Program-made: the position numbers and the translations under genes | Assembly: GCA_013042795.1 (NCBI GenBank) | Contig: JABDPK010000031.1 | Span: 1 to 20,607 of the forward strand | Direction: 5' to 3' | Length of the DNA stretch: 20,607 nucleotides | Origin: Saprospiraceae bacterium | Lineage (GTDB): Bacteria; Bacteroidota; Bacteroidia; Chitinophagales; Saprospiraceae | Notes under the pieces: model-generated | Seen by the model: only the letters and a program-made list of their open reading frames with translations | What the model was told of the DNA's origin: nothing | Database searches by the model: none | Shown here: positions 6,809 to 14,430 of the stretch, piece after piece | Position numbering within the stretch: the first letter of the stretch is position 1 | How the letters are laid out: each line of letters opens with the position of its first letter

Positions 6809-8002
6809 TTAAATGGTTGACGCCAGGGCTTGATTCAGGTCATTGATCATATCATCTGTATCTTCAAGCCCTACCGAAATTCTGATTAGTCCTGCATCTA
6901 TTCCCATGGCTTCAAATTTATCTGGTGACAATTCCTTCAGGTAACTTATCACCGGTGCATACACAAGGCTGTCATGTCCTCCCCAGCTTACACCGAGCCT
7001 GAAAAGCTTAAGGTGATTTACGAAGTTTTTAATTTTATCAATATCCTTGGTCCTGAGCTGAAAGCTCATCAAGCTGCTGAAACCACTCATCTGTTTCTTT
7101 CCAAGCTCATATTGGCTAAATGATTTCAGACCGGGATAATTCACTTTAACTACCTCTTTTTTTGTTTCAAGAAATGCTGCAATGGCCATGGCTTTCTTCA
7201 TGTGTGCATCCATCCTTACTTGTAATGTTCGCAAACTCCTAAGTATTAGCCACCCTTCAAAAGGCGCCATCTTTGCTCCCAGCAATTCATGTTCTCCCAT
7301 GATAATCTGGTCTATCTCTTTCTGCTTACCAATAATAACACCAGCAATCACATCGCTATGTCCACATAAATATTTTGAGACCGAATGCACCTCCAGATCA
7401 ACACCCAGGTCAAGAGGTTTCTGATATATTGGTGACGCCCAGGTGTTATCAATTACTGTTTTAATATTATGTTCTCTTGCTATTTTTGTAACAGCTTCCA
7501 GGTCCTGTAACTCGAAGGTAATTGATGCCGGACTTTCAAGGTAAATGAGTTTTGTATTATCACGAATTGCATTCCTGAAATTCTCAGGATCAGTGCCGTC
7601 TACGAATGTTGCACTAATATTAAATTTTCTTTTGAGGTAGTGGTTGATGAAATTATTGGTCGGTCCATAAACGTTATGAATAGTTACAATATGGTCGCCT
7701 GCATTAACACAGTGGAGGATTGCGGAAGTAACTGCAGCAATTCCAGAAGCACAAAGTTTCGCTTTTTCACCATTACATATAGCAGCTATTTTTTCTTCAG
7801 CGATTTTGACTGTCGGGTTCAGTAGCCTGGAATATAAAAATGCTCCTGCCTTATTGTCAAAAGCCTTGTCGATTGACTCCCAGTTTTCGAAAGTAAAAAG
7901 AGAGTTTTGATAAATAGGAGGAACAACTGCTCCATATTGGTCTTTCTCTGTATCGTGACAAAGAATAGTTTCGGGGTTTGATTTTTTATTCATTTTTTTC
8001 AT
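6809..8002 (-). CDS. Trans-sulfuration-type PLP enzyme (cystathionine/methionine gamma-lyase-like)
   Basis: The product is 397 residues, full length for the Cys/Met metabolism PLP family. Visible residues include YSRLLNPT (57-64), the VYGPT loop with Tyr112, VIDNTWASP with Asp185, the PLP lysine Lys210 in SVSKYLCGHSDV, SWGGHDSLVYAP (339-350) and the substrate-carboxylate arginine in IRISVGLED (Arg374). Family members act on cystathionine, homocysteine, cysteine, methionine or O-acylhomoserine; the exact substrate cannot be read from the sequence. The start overlaps the upstream NhaC-family gene by 17 nt, suggesting coupled translation and a shared substrate, perhaps a sulfur amino acid. ATG at 7993 is a possible alternative start. 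The 3' end is convergent with the T9SS-protein gene, only 6 bp away. Confidence 0.88.
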   Translation of the reverse strand: MKKMNKKSNPETILCHDTEKDQYGAVVPPIYQNSLFTFENWESIDKAFDNKAGAFLYSRLLNPTVKIAEEKIAAICNGEKAKLCASGIAAVTSAILHCVNAGDHIVTIHNVYGPTNNFINHYLKRKFNISATFVDGTDPENFRNAIRDNTKLIYLESPASITFELQDLEAVTKIAREHNIKTVIDNTWASPIYQKPLDLGVDLEVHSVSKYLCGHSDVIAGVIIGKQKEIDQIIMGEHELLGAKMAPFEGWLILRSLRTLQVRMDAHMKKAMAIAAFLETKKEVVKVNYPGLKSFSQYELGKKQMSGFSSLMSFQLRTKDIDKIKNFVNHLKLFRLGVSWGGHDSLVYAPVISYLKELSPDKFEAMGIDAGLIRISVGLEDTDDMINDLNQALASTI

Positions 8003-9422
8003 TAGGTCTATAAAAACAGGCTATTCCAGTAAAAGCAAAGAAATAAGCGATTAATATATTTATTAAAGATAGAAATTGATAAGGTCCATATTGAATTGCA
8101 CTGACTCCTAATGTGCTGGCCATAAAAATTCCTGACGGTGTCCAGGGTGCAAGGTTTTCAAGCATCGTCCCCGCATCCTCTATCGTTCTGCTCAGAACTT
8201 TCCTTGGAATTTTCATCTTATTAAACTTTTTTTTGAATGCTTCACCGATGATAAAGCTTGTAGCATACTGATTAGAAGTTGTCAGATTGGTAAGTGCCGT
8301 AACAGTTAATGCTGCAGAGATTGTTTTCTTAGGGGAATCCAATTTGCGCATCATTCTTTTTATGACTGTATCAATAGCATTTATTACATCCAGGGTTCCG
8401 ATAAATGCAAAAATCAAAATCGTAATGACTATTCCTTCAATCAAGTTATATAAGCCCCCCCTGTTTAATATATTCAGAACTTCTGACCCGGTATCACTGT
8501 TGGCCATTTCCACAGAAAATCCTTTATTAAAACTATTGAAGATGTCTGTAAACTTGAAATCCTGGAAAACGAATGCCAGGACCATTGCAAACCATGCTGA
8601 AAATAAAAGTACCAGTACTATTGGCTTTTTAGTAACTGCTCCCCAAACGACAAAAGCCAGCGGAAACAGTAGCATCACATTGAAGTTGAATATGCTTCTG
8701 ATTCCCTGAAGGGTTTCGTTTATCCTTGTCATTTCAATTTGTCCTGCGGTTGCATTTGCCTGAATTGCAGGGGAAAGAAATATATATATCGCAGCAGCGA
8801 TGAGTGCCGCTGGACCTGTCGTGTACATCATTGATCGTATATGATCAAATAATTTTACATCTGCGGCAAGAGAGGCAATATTTGTTGTATCACTAAGTGG
8901 TGACATTTTGTCCCCAAAGAATGACCCTCCAACAATGGCACCTGCAGTTATAAAAAGATCTGCATCATAAATCTGTGCGATCCCCATCATTACAATCCCA
9001 ATTGTTCCTGCAGATCCCCATGAGGTTCCGGTCAATAATGAAAAAATGATGCATACAATAAAGGCAAATATGTAAACCCAGTCAGGATCAATCATTGATA
9101 TTCCATAATAGATAAGCATAGGAATAGTACCACTGACAATCCAGCTTCCAATCAATACCCCTACTGAAAAAAGGATCAATAAAACTGGTACAGATTCACC
9201 AACTTTTTTAATGATATGTTCTTGTATTTTGTCCCATCCGTATCCGAGCCTTATAAGAAATACTGCATTCACGCTCAGTGCAATAAGAATTAGTACTTCA
9301 ACAGGTAACCTATCCTCTCCAAATACCAAAGGATGTATGAACAAACCATAAACCAATAATAGGAAAAAGACAAGAATTGGAAATATTGCCCTTAAAAATT
9401 CTTTGTTTTCTGATTTGGTCAT
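7986..9422 (-). CDS. NhaC-family Na+/H+ antiporter-like transporter
   Basis: The product is 478 residues with about a dozen hydrophobic segments, an inner-membrane carrier of the NhaC superfamily. Characteristic parts are LTGTSWGSAGTIGIVMMGIA, GAIVGGSFFGDKMSPLSDTTNIAS (family signature with the conserved Asp and Ser/Thr residues) and LTNLTTSNQYATSFIIGEAF, followed by ENLAPWTPSGIFMAS. Members exchange Na+ and H+, but several carry organic solutes; some have been predicted to be methionine transporters (MetT) from genome context. Here the 17-nt overlap with a trans-sulfuration enzyme gene makes amino-acid transport a fair guess. The start is 41 bp downstream of the glycosyltransferase stop, so it may be read from the same upstream transcript. 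Confidence 0.88.
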   Translation of the reverse strand: MTKSENKEFLRAIFPILVFFLLLVYGLFIHPLVFGEDRLPVEVLILIALSVNAVFLIRLGYGWDKIQEHIIKKVGESVPVLLILFSVGVLIGSWIVSGTIPMLIYYGISMIDPDWVYIFAFIVCIIFSLLTGTSWGSAGTIGIVMMGIAQIYDADLFITAGAIVGGSFFGDKMSPLSDTTNIASLAADVKLFDHIRSMMYTTGPAALIAAAIYIFLSPAIQANATAGQIEMTRINETLQGIRSIFNFNVMLLFPLAFVVWGAVTKKPIVLVLLFSAWFAMVLAFVFQDFKFTDIFNSFNKGFSVEMANSDTGSEVLNILNRGGLYNLIEGIVITILIFAFIGTLDVINAIDTVIKRMMRKLDSPKKTISAALTVTALTNLTTSNQYATSFIIGEAFKKKFNKMKIPRKVLSRTIEDAGTMLENLAPWTPSGIFMASTLGVSAIQYGPYQFLSLINILIAYFFAFTGIACFYRPNEKNE

Positions 9423-9463
9423 CCGGTGTAAATTATAAAATCCCGGACAGACAACAAGTCCAA

Positions 9464-10438
9464 TTATTTGAAATCTGACTCAAGCTTACAGGAAAAGCCA
9501 TATTTGCCGTTCAGCGTACGTGCCAGGTATTCCTGTTCGGCCTGTCCTTCGGTAGGAACGATCTGAGCACTTTTCCCAACTGTGAAAAAGTCCATGATTG
9601 AACTGTAACCTGACCTACTTATTATTTCTTTAGCTTGACAAACAATCTTGTTCATCTCTTTCCTGTCAATTAAATCAAACACCTCCCAGTGCTGTGGTAT
9701 GTTAGTTTTGGACTTACTACTGCTCCCTCGAACAAGAACTACCCGCCCTTCGAAATGTCTGAAATAATGAATCAATCGTTCTTCAAATATGGATCTGGCA
9801 GGTTCAGGTCCGGAAAGTGAGATCAATAAGTCAATAGTGTTCTTCGAATTTTCATTTCTTTTGAAATTACTCAATGGACCTATATAATGGACATGATTAA
9901 ATGGATGACCGTAACTCAACTTGCCCGACAAAGGACTATCATCAAAATCAGGAACCCAGCATTGATCAAATTTTCTGATCCAGAATTTGTTAACAATATT
10001 ACCTGCCCAACGGGTGAAGGAATATTTAGTCTGAAGGTTAAGCTGATGAGATACAATAACGGACAAACAAGATTTGCTCCTGAATCCAAATCTGGAATCA
10101 GAAATAATCACATCAGGTTTTAGTTTAGCGCTCAGTTTTTCGGCATGGCCTTTTTCTTGTATAACGGCTTTAAGTATGCCAGGTAAATTATCTAAAAGGC
10201 TGAACAATTCATTACTGTTTCTGTATTTCAGACCATAACCCGGTAACTCATAGAAGTTCTTGTCTGGGTGATTTCTTGAAAGAAGTTCCAGTGCATCTCC
10301 GTCTGATGCAAAAATTATTTCATGCCCGTTTTCAAGAAGTTTTTCAGTAATTGCAAGGCATCGGGAAGCATGACCCAATCCCCAGTTAAGTGGGGCTATG
10401 ATGATTTTTAATTTCCCCTTAGGTAATAAGTTTAGCAT
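9464..10438 (-). CDS. MurG-like glycosyltransferase
   Basis: The product is 324 residues and resembles the GT-B transferases related to MurG and GT28. The N-terminal domain has the loop APLNWGLGHASRCLAI (15-30), which in this fold holds the acceptor or donor phosphate. The C-terminal domain has SRSGYSSIMDFFTVGK and then PTEGQAEQEYLARTL (about 274-309), the nucleotide-sugar binding region. No membrane segment is present, so it is cytoplasmic or membrane-peripheral. It is not MurG itself: it is somewhat short and lies outside any cell-wall cluster. Donor and acceptor are unknown. The start overlaps the stop of the RNase gene by one base (TAATG), so the two are translationally coupled. Confidence 0.8.
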   Translation of the reverse strand: MLNLLPKGKLKIIIAPLNWGLGHASRCLAITEKLLENGHEIIFASDGDALELLSRNHPDKNFYELPGYGLKYRNSNELFSLLDNLPGILKAVIQEKGHAEKLSAKLKPDVIISDSRFGFRSKSCLSVIVSHQLNLQTKYSFTRWAGNIVNKFWIRKFDQCWVPDFDDSPLSGKLSYGHPFNHVHYIGPLSNFKRNENSKNTIDLLISLSGPEPARSIFEERLIHYFRHFEGRVVLVRGSSSKSKTNIPQHWEVFDLIDRKEMNKIVCQAKEIISRSGYSSIMDFFTVGKSAQIVPTEGQAEQEYLARTLNGKYGFSCKLESDFK

Positions 10439-11997
10439 TATCGGGATTCGGTAAGCCGGATCTCGTCATTAAACTTGTTGAAGAATTTATACTGATTGAC
10501 ATGAAAATCATCCTCGGAAACAAGCTTGATCCATTTCTTGTATTTGATGAACCATTTCTTTTGGTGGTTGATAAACCCCTTTTTATAATGTGTAAATACA
10601 AATGGGTGAATATGCAGTGATATATCCATTTTAGGATCCTGTTCAATGATAAATTTTAGATTCCTTTCAATCTCATCGGGTAACAGTTCTACAGATTCCA
10701 TTTTCCCCGTACCGTTGCAAGCCGCACATACTTCTTGTGTATTTATCTTTAGTTCGGGCTTTACTCTTTGCCTTGTAATTTGCATTAACCCGAACTTGCT
10801 TAGAGGCAGGATGGTGTGTTGCGCACGGTCACCTTTCATTGACTCTTTCATTTTCTGGTAAAGGATGTTTTTGTTTTCCTTGTTACGCATGTCTATAAAG
10901 TCAATGATAATCAGACCTCCCAGGTCTCTCAATCTCAATTGTCTCGCCACCTCATTTGCCGCTTCAACATTTACCTGCAATGCAGCTGATTCCTGGTCGC
11001 GGTTCTGAGTTTTTGGGCCGCTGTTCACATCAACCACATGCATCGCCTCTGTGTGTTCTATAACCAGGTATGCCCCACTAGCCATGGTAGGTGTCTTCGA
11101 AAAAGAACTCTTGATTTGTTTTTTCACACCGAAATGATCAAAAATTGATCTTTTTCCTTTATACTGATTGACAATCTTAGCCTGTTCAGGTGCCACATTT
11201 TTAAGGTAATTCCTGGTACTCTCAAAAAGGTCCTTATCGTTTATTGTGATCTTATTGAATGAATCGTTCAGCAGGTCTCTAAGTAAACCCTGTGTCTTAT
11301 CTACTTCGCTTAATATACGTCCAGGTTTTTTGGAATTGAGCAATTCACTGTTAATTGTTTTCCATTTGTTGGTCAGGTTCGTTATCTCATCATGAAGATC
11401 AGCTACCTTCTTACCCTCTGCAGCAGTGCGGATAATAAAACCAAAATTTCGCGGTTTGATGCTTTCAATGAGGACTTTAAGCCTTTTTCTTTCTTCCGGA
11501 TCTACTATTTTCTTTGAAACCGAAACATTATTTCTGAATGGTGTGATCACCATAAAGCGACCGGCCAGGGTAATTTCGCAAGTCAGTCTTGGTCCTTTTG
11601 TAGAAATCGGTTCTTTGAGAATCTGGACAAGTACTGGTTGGTTTTTTTTGAAAACCCGCTCAATTTTGCCGTTCTTCTGGTTGTCTGGCTCAAGAACAAA
11701 ATCATCCAGAAGATGCCCGTTGCGCTGTTTGCTTAAAGTATGCCTTGTATATTTCTGAACAGAATTGATCTGTGGACCAAGGTCTGTATAATGCAAAAAT
11801 GCATCTTTTCTAGTTCCCACATCTAAAAATGCAGCATTGAGACTTGGTCTCAACATCTTTATATAACCTAAGAAGATGTCTCCGACAGAAAACTGAACAT
11901 TACTTTTCTGAGTATGTAGTTCTACTAATTTCCTGTCTTCTAATAAGGCTATTTCTACATTGGTGGGAGTTGATTTTACTAATAACTCCTTTTCCAA
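10438..11997 (-). CDS. rng: RNase E/G-family ribonuclease
   Basis: The product is 519 residues, close to RNase G (489 in E. coli) and lacking the long scaffold tail of RNase E. It is an endoribonuclease for rRNA and mRNA processing. An S1 domain covers about 36-130 (VGDIFLGYIKMLRPSLNAAFLDVG). The catalytic DNase-I-like part has VVDVNSG (Asp323) and LIIIDFIDM (Asp366), matching the Mg-binding aspartates of RNase E. VCAACNGTGK carries Cys424 and Cys427 of the zinc link. The start is TTG: an in-frame TAG lies two codons upstream, and the family opening MEKELLVKSTPTNVEIALLED begins exactly there. The start lies at the edge of a hairpin (11996-12020), which suggests translational control. Confidence 0.93.
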   Translation of the reverse strand: MEKELLVKSTPTNVEIALLEDRKLVELHTQKSNVQFSVGDIFLGYIKMLRPSLNAAFLDVGTRKDAFLHYTDLGPQINSVQKYTRHTLSKQRNGHLLDDFVLEPDNQKNGKIERVFKKNQPVLVQILKEPISTKGPRLTCEITLAGRFMVITPFRNNVSVSKKIVDPEERKRLKVLIESIKPRNFGFIIRTAAEGKKVADLHDEITNLTNKWKTINSELLNSKKPGRILSEVDKTQGLLRDLLNDSFNKITINDKDLFESTRNYLKNVAPEQAKIVNQYKGKRSIFDHFGVKKQIKSSFSKTPTMASGAYLVIEHTEAMHVVDVNSGPKTQNRDQESAALQVNVEAANEVARQLRLRDLGGLIIIDFIDMRNKENKNILYQKMKESMKGDRAQHTILPLSKFGLMQITRQRVKPELKINTQEVCAACNGTGKMESVELLPDEIERNLKFIIEQDPKMDISLHIHPFVFTHYKKGFINHQKKWFIKYKKWIKLVSEDDFHVNQYKFFNKFNDEIRLTESR

Positions 11998-12020
11998 AGC
12001 CTATATTTTTTTTAGGCTCT
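11996..12020 (-). promoter_or_regulatory. Hairpin covering the rng start, in a structured leader
   Basis: On the minus strand AGAGCCTA pairs with TAGGCTTT (8 bp, one G-T) across a 9-nt A-rich loop. The 3' arm includes the first two bases of the TTG start codon. Farther upstream, 12034-12046 (CACAC/GTGTG, 3-nt loop) and 12041-12057 (GGTGT/ACACC) form two hairpins that exclude each other. The 117-bp leader (11998-12114) has no other gene that I can see. RNase E of E. coli controls its own mRNA through its leader; a similar role here is only an inference. Confidence 0.4.
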
Positions 12021-12114
12021 GATGTTCCCTGATCACACTTGGTGTGGGATGTACACCTGCATTAAATAGTAATAGAAATCAGATTAGAAGAAACAACAGA
12101 AGCCTGTAAAATAA

Positions 12115-12210
12115 TTATCTGTTCTTTTTCTTATGTCTGTTTTTTCTAAGTCGCTTCTTTCTCTTGTGAGTAGCGATTTTATGTCTTTTTCTTTTTTTAC
12201 CGCACGGCAT
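12115..12210 (-). CDS. 31-residue Lys/Arg-rich protein, bS22/mS38-like ribosomal candidate
   Basis: A complete small gene starts with ATG at 12210 and stops with TAA at 12115-12117. The product opens MPCGKKRKRHKIATHKRKKR and continues with alternating Leu, Arg, Lys, Asn and His; 19 of 31 residues are Lys or Arg. The pattern K-(H/K)-K-(R/H)-(K/R)-K-x-(L/R)-R-K resembles the short AURKAIP1/COX24 domain of mitochondrial mS38 and mycobacterial bS22, which sit in the small ribosomal subunit. It starts 10 bp after the stop of the TPR gene and precedes the RNase E/G gene, so it is in the HU operon, a sensible place for an RNA-binding protein. It has almost no acidic residues, so it is unlikely to be random sequence. 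The family assignment is by eye only. Confidence 0.75.
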   Translation of the reverse strand: MPCGKKRKRHKIATHKRKKRLRKNRHKKKNR

Positions 12211-12220
12211 ATATTAAAAT

Positions 12221-13003
12221 TTATTGTATTTCACATAATATTCTTCGTTCCTCCGCCTCTTTATTCCTATTTGCTTCCCTGTATATCTCATATAACAAAC
12301 AATGTGCCTCGATAAGTTCAGGGTTTATTTCTAAAGCGTTCAATAATCTTTGTTCCGCTTTAGAAACCTGGTTCGTTCTCAGGGCAAGTTTTGCAAGTTG
12401 TAAAAGAACTTTTGTGTTTTCCGGATATTCCCTGTTTATGTCCAGTAACATCAAAATCCCTTTCATCGGTTCAGTTTCTGAAGGTACATCAACATAGCTC
12501 ATGGCCAGGTTGATCTTGCTCTCAGGACTTAAGGGGTTTAAAGAGACCGCGTTTTCCAATGCTGCCCTTCCCCTCTTTGCCGAATATTTTCTTTCTTTTT
12601 CTTCTTCCTGTCTTTGTGCAGCAAGAAAAAAAGTAATACCGGCTTTTGTCCAAGAAGCTTCATCATTGATTATTTGTGCACTCCGTTCTGCATAATGTGC
12701 AGAAATAAGCGGATGACCCTGATTATTCCAAATATTTGAAATCTCCTTATAGATATCCACCAGTTCTGTATCTACACTTATCAAAGATGTTTCTTCCTCT
12801 AATTGTCCCAGCTTTACTGCTATTCCCCTTGGTATGTTCAGTACTGCTTCGTTCTTTAATCTTTCTATACTAATCAGTTCAAGGTTCTGCGCCCTGGACT
12901 TTTCCAGAGCCTTTTGTTTATTATTCTTTGTGTCAAACCCAAAGAAAAGAATAACAAATATCAGCATGAATACAGTTATAGTCAACGTTTGTTGTCTATT
13001 CAT
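12221..13003 (-). CDS. Membrane-anchored TPR protein
   Basis: The product is 260 residues. A short cytoplasmic N-terminus and one membrane segment (about 8-23, TITVFMLIFVILFFGF) are followed by a helical soluble domain. The C-terminal half holds tetratricopeptide-like repeats, for example the unit around LLQLAKLALRTNQVSKAEQRLLNALEINPE and the next one starting LIEAHCLLYEIY; a degenerate unit lies near 125-165. Tetratricopeptide repeats bind other proteins, so an adaptor role at the inner membrane is likely, but no partner is evident. It lies 10 bp downstream of the HU-type gene and 10 bp upstream of the small basic protein gene, within one operon. Confidence 0.8.
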   Translation of the reverse strand: MNRQQTLTITVFMLIFVILFFGFDTKNNKQKALEKSRAQNLELISIERLKNEAVLNIPRGIAVKLGQLEEETSLISVDTELVDIYKEISNIWNNQGHPLISAHYAERSAQIINDEASWTKAGITFFLAAQRQEEEKERKYSAKRGRAALENAVSLNPLSPESKINLAMSYVDVPSETEPMKGILMLLDINREYPENTKVLLQLAKLALRTNQVSKAEQRLLNALEINPELIEAHCLLYEIYREANRNKEAEERRILCEIQ

Positions 13004-13013
13004 GCCAGAGTTG

Positions 13014-13316
13014 TTAATCTTCGTTAGGTAAAGCGCTTACATTTTCTTTTACCTGCTCAACAAATACCTTTGCCGGTTTGAATGACGGAATATAATGTTC
13101 AGGAATTTCAATTGCCACGTTTTTCTTGATATGACGGCCAATTTTCTTTGCTCTTTTCTTGATCACAAATGAACCAAATCCTCTAATGAACACATTTTCG
13201 CCATCAGCCAGAGAATCTTTTACTTCCGTAAAAAACTCTTCAAGAGTTACCAGTACATCAACTTTTGGAACGCCTGTTTTATCTGCGATTGTCGCTACCA
13301 AATCAGCTTTTCTCAT
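13014..13316 (-). CDS. HU/IHF-family DNA-binding protein
   Basis: The product is 100 residues, the usual size. MRKADLVATIADKTGVPKVDV forms the helical dimer part, GENVFIRGFGSFVIKKRAKKIGRHI is the signature beta region, and IPEHYIPSFKPAKVFVEQV closes the DNA-binding arm and the last helix. The arm has IPEHYIPSF where many HU proteins have a Pro at the DNA-intercalating tip; a Pro is present here. It bends and compacts DNA in the nucleoid. It is the first gene of the minus-strand operon and is divergent from yicC. A short acidic tail (LPNED) is present. Confidence 0.93.
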   Translation of the reverse strand: MRKADLVATIADKTGVPKVDVLVTLEEFFTEVKDSLADGENVFIRGFGSFVIKKRAKKIGRHIKKNVAIEIPEHYIPSFKPAKVFVEQVKENVSALPNED

Positions 13317-13355
13317 CTTGTCGTAATTTGTTGATTAATAAGAGATTATACTCCC

Positions 13356-13369
13356 CCATTTACAAATGG
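13356..13369. repeat. Short palindrome between the HU and yicC genes
   Basis: CCATTTACAAATGG has 6-bp arms separated by 2 bp. It lies 40 bp upstream of the HU-type start in the divergent intergenic region (13317-13554), which holds no other gene that I can see. It could be a regulator site, possibly for autoregulation, but no regulator is identified. Confidence 0.3.
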
Positions 13370-13487
13370 ATGGCAAATTTCGGAAAATTTATCATTTAAG
13401 GAAACAATTCCGTGTCTTTTTTCTCAGAACTTGCTAATAAATATTAAATCAACATAAATCTCTCAATTTCAAGGACATAGATATGTG

Positions 13488-13519
13488 TTCGGCAATTTAG
13501 CCTAGAATGCCTAGATTTG
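13488..13519 (+). promoter_or_regulatory. Promoter for yicC-gmk-apaG
   Basis: TAGATTTG at 13512-13519 is a perfect TAnnTTTG -7 box. TTCG at 13488-13491, with a 20-bp gap, is one base from the TTTG -33 element. Transcription would start near 13526, which is downstream of the ATG at 13507 and so supports the yicC start at 13555. Confidence 0.55.
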
Positions 13520-13554
13520 TGCGGATTTTAAGATTCTCAATACAATACTATACA

Positions 13555-14430
13555 ATGGTTTTATCGATGACTGGTTATGGTGAAGCTTCCCGTGAACTTC
13601 ACAATAAAAGATTTAAAATAGAAATTAAATCTCTGAATGGTAAAATGAGCGACATTCGGTTTAAATCAAATACCAGTCTTAAGGATAAAGAAATTGAATT
13701 GAGAAGAATGATTCATGAAAATGCAGTCAGAGGAAAATTTGACGTAAATCTGAATATCGAATCAACTGAAGCTGAAAATGATGACTCCCTCAATATCAAG
13801 CTTATGGAAAGTTATTCATCGCGTTTGAAAGAATTCGCTGACAGCCAGGGCCTGGAGTATGGAGATATGCTTCAATCAATTATTAGATTGCCAAATATTA
13901 TTCAGCTCAATGACGAAGGACTCAATACTGAAGAGTGGTCCGTGGTGAAATCAATGACAAACGAGGCGCTAGAGGGTCTTATGACTTTTCGTAAAAATGA
14001 AGGTGTTTCACTTGAAAATGATGTCCTGAACCGTGTTTCAAACATCATGTCCCTTTTAAAATCAATAGAACCTCATGAGTCCTCAAGGATTATAAACCTT
14101 AAAGAGCGCATCAACAGAAATCTCGAATTGTACCTGGGAAAAGATAAGGTTGATGAAAATCGTTATGAACAAGAGGTTATGTACTATCTTGAAAAACTTG
14201 ATATCAACGAAGAAAAGGTCAGACTTGAGCAACATTGCAAACACTTCACCGAGGCAGTTCAAAAAGAAAAGATTGAAAAAGGAAAAAAATTATCTTTCAT
14301 CAGCCAGGAAATAGGTAGAGAAATCAACACCCTTGGCGCCAAAGCCCAGCATTCTGAAATTCAACAAATTGTGGTTAACATGAAAGATCAATTAGAAAAA
14401 ATAAAAGAACAGGTACTAAATATTCTTTGA
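13555..14430 (+). CDS. yicC: YicC-family endoribonuclease
   Basis: From ATG 13555 the product is 291 residues and opens MVLSMTGYGEA, the standard start of this family; an upstream in-frame ATG at 13507 would add 16 residues not found in relatives and lies before the predicted transcription start. The N-terminal YicC domain includes IEIKSLNGKMSDIRFK. The C-terminal DUF1732 part has MYYLEKLDINEEKVRLEQHC and GKKLSFISQEIGREINTLG, then KAQHSEIQQIVVNMKDQLEK. E. coli YicC and Bacillus YloC have been reported to be endoribonucleases. The stop overlaps the gmk start by one base (TGATG). Confidence 0.93.
   Translation: MVLSMTGYGEASRELHNKRFKIEIKSLNGKMSDIRFKSNTSLKDKEIELRRMIHENAVRGKFDVNLNIESTEAENDDSLNIKLMESYSSRLKEFADSQGLEYGDMLQSIIRLPNIIQLNDEGLNTEEWSVVKSMTNEALEGLMTFRKNEGVSLENDVLNRVSNIMSLLKSIEPHESSRIINLKERINRNLELYLGKDKVDENRYEQEVMYYLEKLDINEEKVRLEQHCKHFTEAVQKEKIEKGKKLSFISQEIGREINTLGAKAQHSEIQQIVVNMKDQLEKIKEQVLNIL

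Noticed and set aside
9423..9463. SAM or other riboswitch before the NhaC-PLP enzyme pair
   Set aside because: Only 41 bp separate the genes, too short for a known riboswitch, and no such fold is visible.
12098..12110. Hairpin ACAG/CTGT downstream of the small basic protein gene as a terminator
   Set aside because: The stem is only about 4 bp and the following tract is interrupted, so it is too weak to call.
12133..12315. Plus-strand open frame over the end of the TPR gene
   Set aside because: It is antisense to the small basic protein gene and the TPR gene and has no recognisable features; the minus-strand genes explain the region.
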